NCBI GenBank assembly: GCA_022606425.2
Contig: JAHDVF020000009.1
Span: 1,885,794 to 1,949,793, forward strand
From: Lepidostoma basale
Taxonomy: Eukaryota > Arthropoda > Insecta > Trichoptera > Lepidostomatidae
Direction: 5' to 3'
Length of the DNA: 64,000 bases
The position numbers and the translations under genes were made by a program. Every line of letters starts with the position of its first letter. Position 1 is the stretch's first letter. Of this stretch, positions 43,641-55,175 are shown piece after piece. A model generated the notes under the pieces. The model made no database searches. It saw nothing but the letters and a program-made list of their open reading frames with translations, and had not been told where the DNA came from.

Positions 43641-43942
43641 TAATATATACTATATTTAGTTTAATTTCACTCGATTTGGCCGGTTTCGGCAGCGTTTCCA
43701 CACCTTTATTGGCTCGCATACCACTTACAGCCACACACACTACAGGTTGGGAAACGCTGTTATAAGCTATAAGATCATGTGGAATTAAACTAAATGTATA
43801 TTATAAACAGTTTTCTTTTTTAATTAATTTTTTTTTACGTTGTTTACAAGTGCAATTAACAGCATTAATATTTTTTGAACCTATATTTTGAAGAGAATAT
43901 GATGTTGATAAGATAAGTATATTTAATGTTCAGAGTTAGTTA

Positions 43943-44505
43943 TAACTAACTAACCATCACGCCGTCTCCCCGAAGGGGTAGGCAGAAAGAATGGACTACC
44001 ACACTTTTCTTTCCTGACATATTTCTCTCGCTTCCTCAACATTCATACATCGTGTCATGCACGCGCGTCGATTTCTTTGACTCCTCACATGGCCGACATT
44101 CAATATTTAATTTCTTTGATCGTGCCACGTTTTCCTCGGTCTTCCTCTATTTCTGGTTCCATTTACATCATTAACATATAATTTTTTTACCATTCTTTCT
44201 TCATTCATTCTTTCCATATGTCCAAACCATCTTAATGATCCTTTCATTATTTTGTTCATGACACCATCATTCGCACCGCCTTCACTTCTTATATTTTTAT
44301 TCGACACTCTATCATACACAGAGTATCCACACATTCGTCTAAGAGATCTCATTTCTACTGCATTTATTCTACTTTCATCCTTCTTTTGCCAGTTCCATGC
44401 TTCACTTCCATACATAAGTGTCGGTAGAAGAACACCATTGTGCACTGCCATTCTAGCCTTTTTTGGATAGGTTTTTGTTTGCGATGACAACTTTAAGTGA
44501 TCTGA
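43943..44505 (-). mobile_element. LINE-alpha 3' end, longest copy
   Basis: Minus strand: SSQTKTYPKKARMAVHNGVL, LPTLMYGSEAWNWQKKDESR, INAVEMRSLRRMCGYSVYDR, NDGVMNKIMKGSLRWFGHME, RMNEERMVKKLYVNDVNGTR, RGRPRKTWHDQRN, stop, NVGHVRSQ, RACMTRCMNVEEAREICQ, ILSAYPFGETA. One stop and few changes relative to 25640-26145. Hairpin and GTTAG tail present. Confidence 0.88.
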
Positions 44506-45072
44506 TGATGAGTTAGTTATAAATTACAAAAAAAAAAAAAATGTTTTATATCAGATTTTTGTCGAAATTTTCCCCCCTAATGCCTAGTATCTTGGGGTTA
44601 AGGCAGTAAAAAAAATACATTTTGTCAGCAATATCTTCTATATTATATCGAAAATGATCACCACCGGTTACCGCATTCTTTTGCCGTTAACACACCCGCG
44701 TCCGCAGCCAGTTGCCGCCTGGCGACGGAGCCGGGAAGATAAAATGTTATTCCTTCGGTTAATATCCAAAGTTTTTGTGGATCCCACGGAAGTCCCCCCA
44801 ATCTCGGGATATCACGATTCTTTATTAGATAAAGTAAAACTCGACACTCCATTAGAAGTTAATACGCCGCCGAAGGTTTAAATTTATATATTTTTTTAAT
44901 ACTACGGATATACGACTATTCATTATATGAGCCGTACAATAATAATTTACTTTAATGATATTGTTTCTATGACCTTCTCTCTAACGGCTTTTATAAAGTC
45001 TAGAAAGGAAACGTCTATTAGACGCTTTTCCTAGTTAAAAATTCTTAGTCTACTAATAAACATAATTTCTTA
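44506..45072. other. no feature recognised
   Basis: Overlapping frames in both strands at 44654-44881, in a GC-rich patch, show no known domain. The rest is AT-rich. Confidence 0.3.
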
Positions 45073-45350
45073 TTAATTGTTTCTTGAACAATGATATGAC
45101 GTCTATACAAATGAAAACATCTTTATAGATGTTTTATTATAACGATTTTTTTATGAATTAAAACACTGTTTTATCAACTTTTGAGTTTATTTTTCTCGAC
45201 ATGTTTTGTAGGCTTTATACCTTCATCACCGGGAGAACAATATAAACTTTATATCGTTCAACCGATGATGAAGGTGTAAAACCATCGAAACACGTCGAGA
45301 AAAATAAACTTAAAAGTGTAAAAACAGTGATTTAATTCATAAAAAATACC
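45073..45350. mobile_element. family G foldback next to a family C left end
   Basis: 45073-45150 matches family C left ends ('attgtttcttgaacaatgat'). Then comes an inverted pair: minus motif 45198-45229 and plus motif 45262-45295 (CCGATGA, stem GAAGGT/ACCATC with one mismatch, GAAACACGTC). Arms are 'ttgagtttatttttctcgac' and the inverse 'gtcgagaaaaataaacttaa'. Confidence 0.55.
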
Positions 45351-45526
45351 ATTATGGAATATCATAGTGTTAACGCCTTAAGTTTATCTGTTTTATTTTA
45401 GTTTATGGGAATTACATCTTTCATAATTTCCTGTGAAATACATACGATAATTCCTTGATCAATTATATAAAGAACATACATAACATCAATCAAAACTTAC
45501 TATACTTGTAAACAATTTTATAATAT

Positions 45527-45865
45527 TTAATTGTATCTCAATAGAGACGAAGACGCGAATATGGATGATCAAGGTGTTTACAGGACTTATGACCTGTCAT
45601 TGGTTGGGTTAAGCGCACGCTTTATGTAATTACAACATTCCTCATTCCACCTTTGTTATGATCATGCATGACAAATTTTTGGAAGATGTATATATACTTC
45701 AAAATCCATACCTATCTTCACGTGTCAGTTTCAATTATCCATCTATGTAGATTTGGTTGCACTTGTGAATAGATTCAAGATTAACTTATACAACCGACCC
45801 ACTAACGCCATCTATGGAGAATGATTTTCAGCATTTAGCAAACTACCTTATTAACACAATGCGAA
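45527..45865 (+). mobile_element. MITE M1 long variant, plus orientation
   Basis: TTAATTGTATCTCAATAGAG at the left. The right part reads 'aacgccatctatggagaatg' and then 'ttaacacaatgcgaaggct', the inverse of the end seen at 20393 and 57665. Confidence 0.65.
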
Positions 45866-45999
45866 GGCTGTAGCCCATAAACGCATTGTTTTAGAAGTCG
45901 CCAGGAGTATTATTCCATTCTAATTGCCAAATAGTTGACCAGAATAATTACAAATATTTTTGGTGAAAATCCAGAATTTCGTATACAAGTATAAGTATA

Positions 46000-46175
46000 C
46001 ATTCACAAAAATTTTATAATTTTTAATATTTTAAATATAATACGACTGATGAAGGGCTGGTTAGTCCGAATCATGTTTGATATTTTATAATTATTTATTT
46101 ATTTTTATAAATGTGAGTGCTGTATACAAAGTATATAAAAATGAAATATTAAACATCTACAACACAAAGCTTGTC
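46000..46175 (+). mobile_element. family B foldback, right half
   Basis: The plus motif at 46046-46077 has CTGATGA, stem GGGC/GTCC, GAATCATGTT; stem I pairs ATAATA with TATTTTAT partly. The outer arm 'tgtatacaaagtatataaaa' and the end 'ctacaacacaaagc' match family B. Confidence 0.55.
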
Positions 46176-47159
46176 GAACATAGAAGAAAATATAAAACAT
46201 ACGTTTTTATTTGTATTAAACTTATTTAGTTAATTAGATAATTACAATATTTTGGTGCAGATGGCGTTTCACTGATTTATTTTTACGAACATACGTGAGG
46301 ATATTTAAAAAAATTATGATATCTTTTGCAGCGCATTTATAATTGAAGAGTAATTCATAATTTACCATAAACAAGGCATCAAAATGCAACGCGTATATTG
46401 TTTTAATATCTACACGTAAAAAATATACATCATTGCGTTCGGTTTAAATCAAATTCCCCGCAGACCGTCGGATAGACTGTTGTACATTGTAATCCATCGC
46501 AATCGTCCGACTTCACCAGTCTACGGAATAATGCTCCTTGCATCTGGGAGGAAATAAAATTTCCCGGGAAATGGGAAGCTCTCCTGTAACAGACGCCCCC
46601 CTGGGCACGACTACAGCATCCTGCTGCGGCTTGGGGTGGCTCCAATACTCGAACCGATTTACCTCTTAGAGCGCTTCCAAGAATCAATATTGAACCGATT
46701 TAAAATTCTCACGGTACAAGCTTATCTACTTAGTGCAATTAACATTTTTTATCTTTTGTAGTAATCTGCTGTAAGCCCTATCCGCTTGGTGTTCCACTGA
46801 ATTATACATTAGTTTCGTATGAAGAATTTAATTTGTGGTGTGGCATTATTAAAAAACAACCAACTGGTTTCGCTTTTGCTAGAACTTCGACAGGGTTACA
46901 AAAATAAACTTACAAACAGTTAGTTTTTATAACCGGGTTCTTTGCCACTCTTGAATGTCATGAAACTTTATTTTTCTTCTATATGGAAAATATATTAATT
47001 TCAATTGACAACCAGTTTTTCTTTGTTCGATAAAATAAAATAAAGTGGGGTAAAAACAAAACACAAAAAATATTTAAATTATTTTTAGACCATAATGTTT
47101 GAATGAATATTATTATTGTATATGCAAAATTTAATTGTTTACTTGAAATAGCCTATATT
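46176..47159. other. no feature recognised
   Basis: The GC-rich patch 46430-46690 has an 85-codon minus frame without known domain. The remainder is AT-rich. Confidence 0.3.
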
Positions 47160-47385
47160 TTAATTGTATCTCAATAGAGACGAAGACGTAAACTGGAAAC
47201 TGAACATGGATGATCAAGGTGTTTACAGGACTTATGACCTGTCATTGGTTGGGTTAAGCGCACGCTTTATGTAATTACAACATTCCCCATTCCACCTTTG
47301 TTATTTGTGATCATGCATGACAAATTTTTGGAAGATGTATATATACTTCAAAATCCATATTTATCTTCACGTGGCAGTTTTAGGC
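47160..47385 (+). mobile_element. MITE M1, 5' part
   Basis: It starts TTAATTGTATCTCAATAGAG. The body is nearly identical to 45527-45730 ('tgaccatggatgatcaaggt' type). The 3' terminus is missing. Confidence 0.7.
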
Positions 47386-48403
47386 CTATATTCATTAAAA
47401 TAACGTAATATTATTATATATTATGTTATTTTAATATGTGTTTTATTGTTGTTAACCACAGGTTCACAACTTTTTTCGGTCTGTCACCCCCTTTCGATAA
47501 AAAAAAACGCTCACCGACCTCTTTTCTTAAAAACAATCATACCGACTGCCATTCTTCAACGCAATAATGTAACACATATTTTTTAATTATTTGGGTACTT
47601 TGGCCTACTTTTCAAGAAATTATTCGATTAACCCCTCTAAGCTGAAGCATTCTATCATTTGTTATAATTTTTAAAGTCTTTTTCTTCTTCTTTCAATAGA
47701 TCTGACGATCAGTGATACAGATTTGTGATACATATTTTAAGTATTTATCATATTTTAGCACATTCGTGCTTGTATGGCCCAGAGGGCGGTACCGACTCCA
47801 TTCGAAACTACTGTACTGAAATAACAAGAATACTAATACAGAAATGTCCCCTTTTTTTAATTTTTCTACTTCGTACAAAAACATCGAGAAAGCGAATGCT
47901 AAACTTATAGATATTTTTCACAGTTTTCGAGCCAATCCACTTCACCCTAAATAAAGCTTTCTGATAACTTTACGACTTTTCTTATCATCAAAATAAATTC
48001 AGTAATAAAAATTAATATTCGTTCGATTATAAGACGGAAAAAAAATCGTGAACATTCCCATTTTATACAGATGAGAACTAAAACAAAACTTATCCCTTTT
48101 GTAGATACCCTAATTTCGAAATACCGTTGTTAGTACGTACCACTCGTAGTACGCCAGACATTCGCTTTGTTCAATTCTCCGTTGTATCCACGCGGATCCT
48201 TTGCAACTCGTCCTAAATTCAAATATCTTCATACATTCATGCATGCGAGTTCCTGTCGTTTCTTCCGCTATTTTTCTTCCCGCGTTCCTTTGTCTCCGTG
48301 CGGTATGATTATTAAATAACAAGAAATTCCGTTTCACTTTACGTTCCATTAGGTGTATAATTTTTTTTTTACTTAATCTATTATGATGAAAATATAACAT
48401 ATA
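47386..48403. other. no feature recognised
   Basis: The 122-codon minus frame (48110-48478) partly overlaps element N and has no known domain. Confidence 0.3.
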
Positions 48404-48560
48404 ACGTGGCGATGAGGTTCGCAACCCATCACACCGCGTCTCTCGCGGGGGCGAAAAGAGAAGGGTGGAGTGCCGCATCGATTAAAGTGTGGCAGTCTAT
48501 TATTTCTGCCTACCCTCTCGGGGAGACGGCGTGCTGGTTAGTTAGTTAGTTAGTTATAAC
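48404..48560 (+). mobile_element. element N, short 3' copy
   Basis: Only the conserved GC-rich block and the LINE-alpha terminus with a long GTTAG tail remain. A LINE-alpha copy follows about 15 bases on. Confidence 0.6.
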
Positions 48561-48574
48561 ATATAACACATAAA

Positions 48575-49060
48575 AGCGAAAATGGCCGTTCACAATGGAG
48601 TTCTGGTTCCATCCCTTATGAATGGAAGCGAAGTATGGAACTGGCAGAAGAAAGATGAGAGCAGAATAAATGCGGTAGATATGAGGTCCCTAAGACGTAT
48701 GTGTGGTAGAACGATGTACCACAGAATCTCAAATGCTGATATTAGAAAGGAATGTAGAGCTAAAGAAGGTATTATGAACAAAATTATGAATGGATCGCTG
48801 CGTTGGTTCGGACATATGGAGCGCATGGGTAAAGAAAGATTTTTTAAATAAGTGTACGTTAATGATGTAAATGAAGTACGGAGTCGAGATGGACCGAAGG
48901 AAACATGGCATGGTTGGTCATGTTAGAAGCCGGAAGAATCGACGTGCGTGTATGATTCGCTGTACGAATGTTGAGGAAGCTAGAGAGGTATGTCCAGATA
49001 GAGTAGTGTGACGGTCCATTCTCTCGGCCTACCCCTGCGGGGAAACGGCACGATGTTTTG
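48575..49060 (+). mobile_element. LINE-alpha with internal deletion
   Basis: Plus strand: MAVHNGVLVPSLMNGSEVWN, WQKKDESRINAVDMRSLRRM, CGRTMYHRISNADIRKECRA, KEGIMNKIMNGSLRWFGHME, RMGKERFFK, stop; then frameshifted YVNDVNEVRSR, GPKETWHG, and a short deletion before VGHVRSRK-type text. The hairpin is CCCC-TGC-GGGG. The tail is TTTTG-type, not TTAG. Confidence 0.8.
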
Positions 49061-49064
49061 TTGT

Positions 49065-49752
49065 TGTATATTATTCAACGCTATGTTAAGGAAAATAGTA
49101 TATACTCGTACTTATGATGATATTATGAAATTTATTTGTTGTATTGTTACATTGCATTTTTGTGCGCTGTCATGTAACAGTTTGAAATGTATGCTGGCGC
49201 CATCTCATGTCGAGATTAAATACTATCAAATACAATTTAGATTAGATTATCTCTTAGTTCCAAAGTATGTATATATGTATTGTACAGATGTACGGTTATA
49301 TTACCTTTAAATTAGTTTGACAGACTGAGTTATTGCAGTGCACCCGCCTCGTAGTACCACGCCGGCAGCCACCGGAGCCCCGGTGCATTTTTCATTCCTT
49401 ATTTCATTTCCACCGGAATGGCGGGATAGATTTTCGGCGGGAAAATATTAAAAACCCTCCGGGGATGCGGATTAGGCGCCCGCGGTTCGAGAGCTTTATG
49501 CCCCATCCCTGTGATATTATGGCGCAATTTACCACCACGATATAGAGGTGGAATTCTTAACAACGCTTCGTAGAGCCTATTTAACTCACATTAACTCGCC
49601 GAGTGTCTATTTGGAATATGAAAGTAAATATCATAAATTTAACACTTTCATTGCCTTTCAAATTTATTAAATTTCTCATTGTATGCGGGAAATATATTGA
49701 CACCCGTTTACTGGACTGGTGGTCGCCAGGGGAAGGGTATAGATACATATTT
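49065..49752. other. no feature recognised
   Basis: The GC-rich patch 49340-49560 has no known domain or repeat partner in the window. Confidence 0.3.
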
Positions 49753-49830
49753 ATTGTTTCTTAAACAATGATGTAAAACTCCACATTACATAATTAATAC
49801 GAATGCTATTGTCTGTTTTTCTACAAGTAG
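49753..49830. mobile_element. family C foldback, left-end scrap
   Basis: 'Attgtttcttaaacaatgat', 'gtaaaactccacattacata' and 'attaatacgaatg' match other C left ends. Confidence 0.45.
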
Positions 49831-50007
49831 TATATGGACTACGGAGATATTCTTAGATTCACACATTTAAGAATATTTCCGACTTAGCATTTACTTGGAA
49901 TCTCTGTGTTTTGTAATCTGTCACGAAGGATTTTGCCTCCAATGTTTGTCTATCTTTAAGGAGGCTTTTTTCCTGACAGTATCGAGTTTGGATTCTATGC
50001 TGTAGAT

Positions 50008-50312
50008 CAGTGTTCTGCAAACAGTGTGCCGTGAGCCGGATCAGGTGTGCCGTGACCAAACACATAAAGAAAAAAAATATTTAGTCGGAACGTTGGTGAT
50101 CTTTTTTTAATGTTTTTTTAGGCTATTCACCTTTTTCGTGAAAAAGGTTCGCAGATTTCTACTGACCGGAAGTTGCTGGCAAAAAAAAGGTTACCAACGT
50201 CTCCCGAGCTGATCGACGTCTACGTCCAGATCGAATTTCAGCTTTTGGTGTGCCGCGGAATTCTAGGGAGAACTTAGGTGTGCCGTAGGTGAGAAAACTT
50301 TGCGGAACACTG
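50008..50312. mobile_element. hAT-type MITE with exact 8-bp target duplication
   Basis: 305 bp with ends CAGTGTTCTGCAAAC and inverse TTTGCGGAACACTG. CTGTAGAT flanks both ends (50000-50007 and 50313-50320). An 8-bp duplication and CAGTG tips are the hAT pattern. Inside, 'gtgtgccg' recurs several times. It sits in the loop of an older palindrome (gattctatgctgtag and its inverse). Confidence 0.8.
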
Positions 50313-50466
50313 CTGTAGATAACTACAGCATAGAATCTTCACTAGCTTTTGAAGTTCATATACTTGTTCTTCCAGATGGTTTTCTTTAAACGTATTTTTT
50401 TTCGTTTTCCGTTCCGATACGTTTCAACTGTGTTCTTTATTTTGTGGAATTGTATTTATATATAAC

Positions 50467-50750
50467 TAGCTGACCCGGCAACGCTTCGCTATTGCTAAAT
50501 TCGAGTACATAAATAAACCCAATATATATTCAAAAAATACAATGAATTATAAACTTGAATACATATTACTAATGTAATAGAAAAACAATTTTTTGAATAT
50601 TTTATATGAAATTTAATGATCAAATAAACAATATTATATCACATTTGCAGAAAACATTCATTATATTAAAGAAACAAAACTCTTGATTTTGTTGTCCATG
50701 AAATTCACATCAGAGCCAATAAAGTAAGTTTCTACGATCGTGATTTCGGC
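50467..50750. repeat. dispersed repeat, partial inverse copy at 52312-52400
   Basis: It starts 'agctgacccggcaacgcttc'. The segment 50680-50745 ('tgattttgttgtccatgaaa' to 'tacgatcgtgatttc') recurs in reverse complement at 52312-52385. Class not known. Confidence 0.45.
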
Positions 50751-50789
50751 ACTGCGAGTCCGCTGGCGTGGAATAGTAATATAGATGAT

Positions 50790-50990
50790 AATACTACATA
50801 AGCCTCCCTTCCCGACTTCCACAACTGTATCCCTCGCCGCTCTGCGCCATTGACCTCCTGCCACTCGTTTAATGTCATCAGACCATCTTGCGTGTGATCT
50901 GCCAGAATTTGTGTAGCTGTTTCTCTTTCGCCACTCCAGGCCAGAAGATCTTATAACCCGTTGTCCTTGCTTTATGACCGATCCCATTCC
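50790..50990 (-). mobile_element. LINE-gamma 3' end
   Basis: Minus strand: GSVIKQGQRVIRSSGLEWRK, then SGRSHARWSDDIKRVAGGQW, RRAARDT and VGKGGLC, matching the W.DDIKRVAG..W..AA.DR ending of RTE-type LINEs. Frameshifted after that. Confidence 0.65.
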
Positions 50991-51163
50991 ATTTAAACAT
51001 TAGTCGCTGCATCGGCAACTTTGGTCCGATCTTTCATTCATCAATGTTGAGCCCTGGAATTAAAAAAAAAAAAATTTAATTGCCATAAGGCGGACACTAT
51101 AAAAGGCAGTTCATGCTATATGCATAATAATAATAATAATAATAATTAGGCTAATTTGTCAAA

Positions 51164-51475
51164 TTAACTAACTAACTAACTAACCATCACGCCGTCTCCC
51201 CGAAAGTGTAAGCAGAGAGAATGGACTGTCACACTTTTACTGATGCGGCACTCCATCCTTCTCTTTTCGCCCCGCGGGAGGCGCGGTGTGATGGGTTGCG
51301 AACCTCATCGCCACCAATAGGCATCTCCCGCGCACACTTCGATCGTCCAACACCCACAAAATAAATCTAAAACAAATAATATAAAATACAATGATATAAA
51401 ATAAAATAACAAAATAAAAATAATTTAACACAAAATGTTCTTTTTAGACGGTGCACATATTGTCTATTTAATTTA
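51164..51475 (-). mobile_element. element N, 5'-truncated copy, minus strand
   Basis: It begins (minus) at 'aattaaatagacaatatgtg', i.e. exactly past the stop of the open frame in the 42679 copy. It has the T-rich block, GC-rich block and LINE-alpha 3' terminus with a TTAG tail at 51164-51182. Confidence 0.65.
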
Positions 51476-51670
51476 TAATATGTTCCACGTATCCACTGTT
51501 TTTTAATTTAGCACATAATGTAATAACACATAATGTTTAAATTCAATGTTGCACATGTTGACATGGACGATCCGGACTTTTGTGTTTATTTAATTTATGT
51601 TACACGTATCCACCATTTTTTAAATTATCTGTAATAAGGCACTTAACCAGCAAGAACTTAAAAATAATAT

Positions 51671-52164
51671 TGAAGAAATTATTCAAATTGTCATTGGAAC
51701 AAATGAAAAAATTATTTGTACACCTGTCAAAATTCTTTATAAAAACGATAAAACTAATAAAACCTTTTAATCTGATTAATTTGTCAAATTAATTAAATTA
51801 ATCAGATTTTAAAGGTTGGTCATGTTAGAAGTCGGAGGAATCGACATGCGTGTATGACTCGTATGAATGTGGAGGAAGCTAGACAGGTTTGCCAGGATAG
51901 AGTAGTGTTATGTTGAAGAAATTATTCAAATTGTCATTGGAACAAATGAAAAATTTATTTGTACACCTGTCAAAATTCTTTATAAAAACGATAAAACTGA
52001 TAAAACCTTTTAATCTGATTAATTTGATTAATTTGTCAAATTAATTAAATTAATCAGATTTTAAAGGTTGGTCATGTTAGAAGTCAGAGGAATCGACATG
52101 CGTGTATGACTCGTATGAATGTGGAGGAAGCTAGAGAGGTTTGCCAGGATAGAGTAGTGTTATG
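51671..52164 (+). repeat. 242-bp tandem duplication containing a LINE-alpha 3' fragment
   Basis: Unit 1 is 51671-51912; unit 2 starts at 51913 with the same 'ttgaagaaattattcaaatt' and continues to about 52164. The identity is very high by eye; unit 2 has about 10 extra bases near 52020. Each unit holds 'gtcatgttagaagtc' to 'ccaggatagagtagtgttat' of LINE-alpha. Confidence 0.75.
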
Positions 52165-52220
52165 GTCCATTCTCTCTGCCTACCCCTGTGGGGAAACGGC
52201 GTGATGGTTTGTTTGTTTGT
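51815..52220 (+). mobile_element. LINE-alpha 3' end, duplicated by the tandem repeat
   Basis: The first partial copy at 51815-51912 stops at the unit edge. The second (52066-52220) goes on to 'tccattctctctgcctaccc', the hairpin CCCC-TGT-GGGG and a GTTTG tail. The reading is KVGHVRSRRNRHACMTR, MNVEEAREVCQDRVV. TTTG-tail subfamily. Confidence 0.75.
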
Positions 52221-52400
52221 TTAATTTGTATAATCGCCGTTTTCGTGAATAGCTCACCTCAAGGGCGCTTTGACAATGTTTTTAGTCATGAAAGGTGCAT
52301 GTGACAACAGCGAAATCACGATCGTAGAAACTTACTTTATTGGCTCTGATGTGATTTTCATGGACAACAAAATCAAGAGTTTTGTTTCTCTAAACATATG

Positions 52401-53253
52401 AATGTTTTGTGCAAATGTGATATTGTGTAATGTAAAAATGAGCCGGTTCTCATTCGCCACTCCAGAGTACATCTAATTCACTGATCATCCGTTGTTTGAT
52501 TGATCTAATTCCATTTTAACGAAGTTATTTTGCACGCTGCATCGGTAATTTTCGTCCCATCTCTGATCCGTTACTTTATTTTCCTAGAAATAAACGGAAA
52601 AAGTCATAAGAATTGTGTCATTCATTCATATTGTAATTCATATTGTATATCATTAGAACTTTCTTACCGTTGCTGTGGTAATGTAACAATTTCCCTGACC
52701 AAAGTATGCGCATAAAGAAAACAGCAAAATAGAATAAACTGAAAATATATTTATGAATTAGAAATATAAATATTATATTATACTTACGGAAGCAAGTTTC
52801 TTCATATTCTTGTAGAGCTTCGACGTCCAATATTTTATATTTTCGCTATCATCCTTTGAAATAACCTGAAAGCAATTTAATTATCATTGAATATTTTTAA
52901 TCCCAGAAACTTCATAACCTAAAAGTACCGAAACTTCATACCTACAAAATATTACGACGTACAAAGAGATTGACAGTTCAGAGACCACGTGACCAATCGA
53001 ACGGCTAGAACTCTAGAAAACGAATATCATTAAGTAATCACCGTCAACGTAAGAGAAACGAATAAGTTTCAGCCACACGAAAAAATAAAATTTCGTTCAT
53101 AACCTCAAAATGACACGTAAAAATTATACTCGCCAAAATTAAGAAGTATAATTACCTGTCTGCATTAATGTACATTAAAATATGGCCAATAAAATAGACT
53201 GTACCAATTAAACAACCAATTATTTTAGTACGTAATAAGTAAAACGTATTAAG
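52401..53253. other. no feature recognised
   Basis: AT-rich. Frames at 52530 and 52618 are short and without domain. Confidence 0.3.
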
Positions 53254-53634
53254 TATTATACATCCCAAAGTAAAACGCAATATATTGGACTGTCAGAAAG
53301 CAAAACACATTGTTGCCACTACACAAAATTACATGGAGACTGAATTCTCTCCAGACCGTGTCAAACGAATATAGACTCAAAAGATTGATACTCAGGTGAT
53401 ACGAACATTAAGGTCTATATTCGTTTGCACTACGAAAATTTTCAATTAATTGATTAATTTATAAAGTTAATTAGAGCTCGATTAATAACGAAAATATGCC
53501 TATGACGACCGCTAAATTCCACTTAGTCCATTCCCCAAGATACAGAAGGATCTGATGAGGAATCACCGAGAAAGAAGGAGACACACACAACCCAGATTGT
53601 GTTTTATTTATATGTAGATGTAGATATTAAATAA
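53254..53634 (+). repeat. 375-bp dispersed repeat (family R1), copy 1
   Basis: 'Atcccaaagtaaaacgcaat' to 'gttttatttatatgtagatg', collinear with 61703-62070. It contains an inverted repeat AAACGAATATAGAC/GTCTATATTCGTTT around 53365-53430. No coding capacity. Class unknown. Confidence 0.6.
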
Positions 53635-54513
53635 ACTTCCTGCATTTAATTCAAGAGTACTCTACTAGCTCTACGAAACTCGCTTTTGTTGAGGATCGTA
53701 ATCCATATATGAAAAGGCAGGTACTCTCACAATAATAACCCCGCTGAATTGTTAGTTTATCGCGCTTTTTTTGCGTTGCAAAAATATAATAATGCATTTT
53801 ATGGACTCTTTCCTCTTCCCACTGAAATAACTAAAACGAAGCGTCCACCAGATAGAAAATTTGCACAGGTAAAAATCCGCAAGTAACCTTTACCGCGTAA
53901 GCACTCTCGGCAAGTAAATATATACGCGCAGTTTGTGACAGTTTGCGCTAGCTATAAAACTTGCGGAAGAGTACTTACTTGCAAGGGTGTAAACACGGTG
54001 AAAGAGAAGTGATATCTGTTACAGTTCCTGGTCCAGTGTCTGTGTACGTCTGAATTTTTAGTTAATTTGTAGCTGCTGTCTGTTATCTCTTCCATGGTCA
54101 CTCTGTGTACAATTTTCAAGGTCTCAATATTGGTCAGGTCTGATATGTCCATTTGTTTTGTTTGTCTGTATGCTTGTATGGTTGGGGTAAGATAGTTAAT
54201 GTTTTAGGCTAATTTTATTATTTTATTTTGCTGTCTTTGGAGTCTGGCTTGCTAGTGAACGCTTTGTTTAATATAATTTATTATTTTGACTTATTTGAAG
54301 TGGAAGTGTGAAAGAGACGCTAGTAAAGATTATTTTATCAAAGAGATCTTGGAGAATTGATACGACAATTCGCATAGGAGTTTTGCAGATACATAATAAT
54401 GAAGAAAAAAAACAATTGGTTGGCATAAGGCATTACTATTTTATTAATGTTTATAGTTATGAATAAAAATACTGTTTTAACGCTTTTAAGGTAATTTAAT
54501 TTTTAATATATTT
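53635..54513. other. no feature recognised
   Basis: No known frame or repeat partner. Confidence 0.3.
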
Positions 54514-54680
54514 CACTTCGAAATCTCCAGCTTTGAAGCGTTCGAACCAGAGTATGCAGTTTCTCTCAGATGGAACATACTCCCCATAAACCTCTCAGAG
54601 CAAACGATACGTTTTTGCCACATATTTCTTCAATAAAAAGTAGTGAAGCAGCACTTCCTGCAAATGGGACTTTTTCGGCA
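54514..54680 (-). pseudogene. mariner transposase N-terminal fragment (second lineage)
   Basis: Minus strand: PKKSHLQEVLLHYFLLKK, VAKTYRLL, stop, EVYGEYVPSERNCILWFERF, KAGDFEVK. It fits the first helix-turn-helix of mariner/SETMAR-type transposases (HLR.VLL..F...K, VYGE..SER....WF.RF..G.F). It breaks off before the second HTH; the catalytic part is absent. One in-frame TGA. Confidence 0.75.
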
Positions 54681-55024
54681 CAGATTCAGATATTTTCAAC
54701 ACAACCAAAACATTTGTTGTTTACATTTGCAATAAATGTGTTATGTACTGTTCGACAGTTGACAAATAGACCTATAAAAATATGTAATTGCAAGAGGCAA
54801 AAAACATCAAACGGATAACGTAGCGCCATCTTATAAAAAACGGCGAAAACTTATTCAAGTACCTAATACATCTAAACCAGCAGTTCTCGAATTGTGTTCC
54901 GTGAAGCTTTGGGGCTCTTTGGCTCAGACCTCTGCTTGGGCACCGCCGCGACGAGCAACTTTAAAAATCTACAATAATGCTACTATCAAAAACTGCCAAC
55001 AAAACAATTCTCCTTGTACGAGTA
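54681..55024. other. possible 5' flank of the mariner fragment, otherwise unrecognised
   Basis: 54700-54840 may be the 5' leader and terminal repeat of that mariner, but I found no matching second end. Confidence 0.3.
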
Positions 55025-55175
55025 GGTACTGTTGTAAAGTGACTTGTTCTCGTGGAAGACCTCCAAAAAGATGGAAGAATTGCTGGGAATCTACCTCGCA
55101 GGAGGAGCAACCGTCTAGTGTACAGACTACATACGTAGATCTTCACAACGAGGAGGCAACGGAGTAAGACCTCTT
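55025..55175 (+). mobile_element. LINE-beta 3' end, plus strand
   Basis: SRGRPPKRWKNCWESTSQEEQ, then a frame ending TYVDLHNEEATE. It matches the ending of 34800-35230. Very short. Confidence 0.6.

Noticed and set aside
44654..44881. GC-rich overlapping frames as a host exon
   Set aside because: Both strands are open over the same stretch, typical of GC-rich DNA; no motif recognised.
48110..48478. 122-codon minus-strand frame as a host gene
   Set aside because: No domain, partly overlaps element N, and no start context or exon signals.
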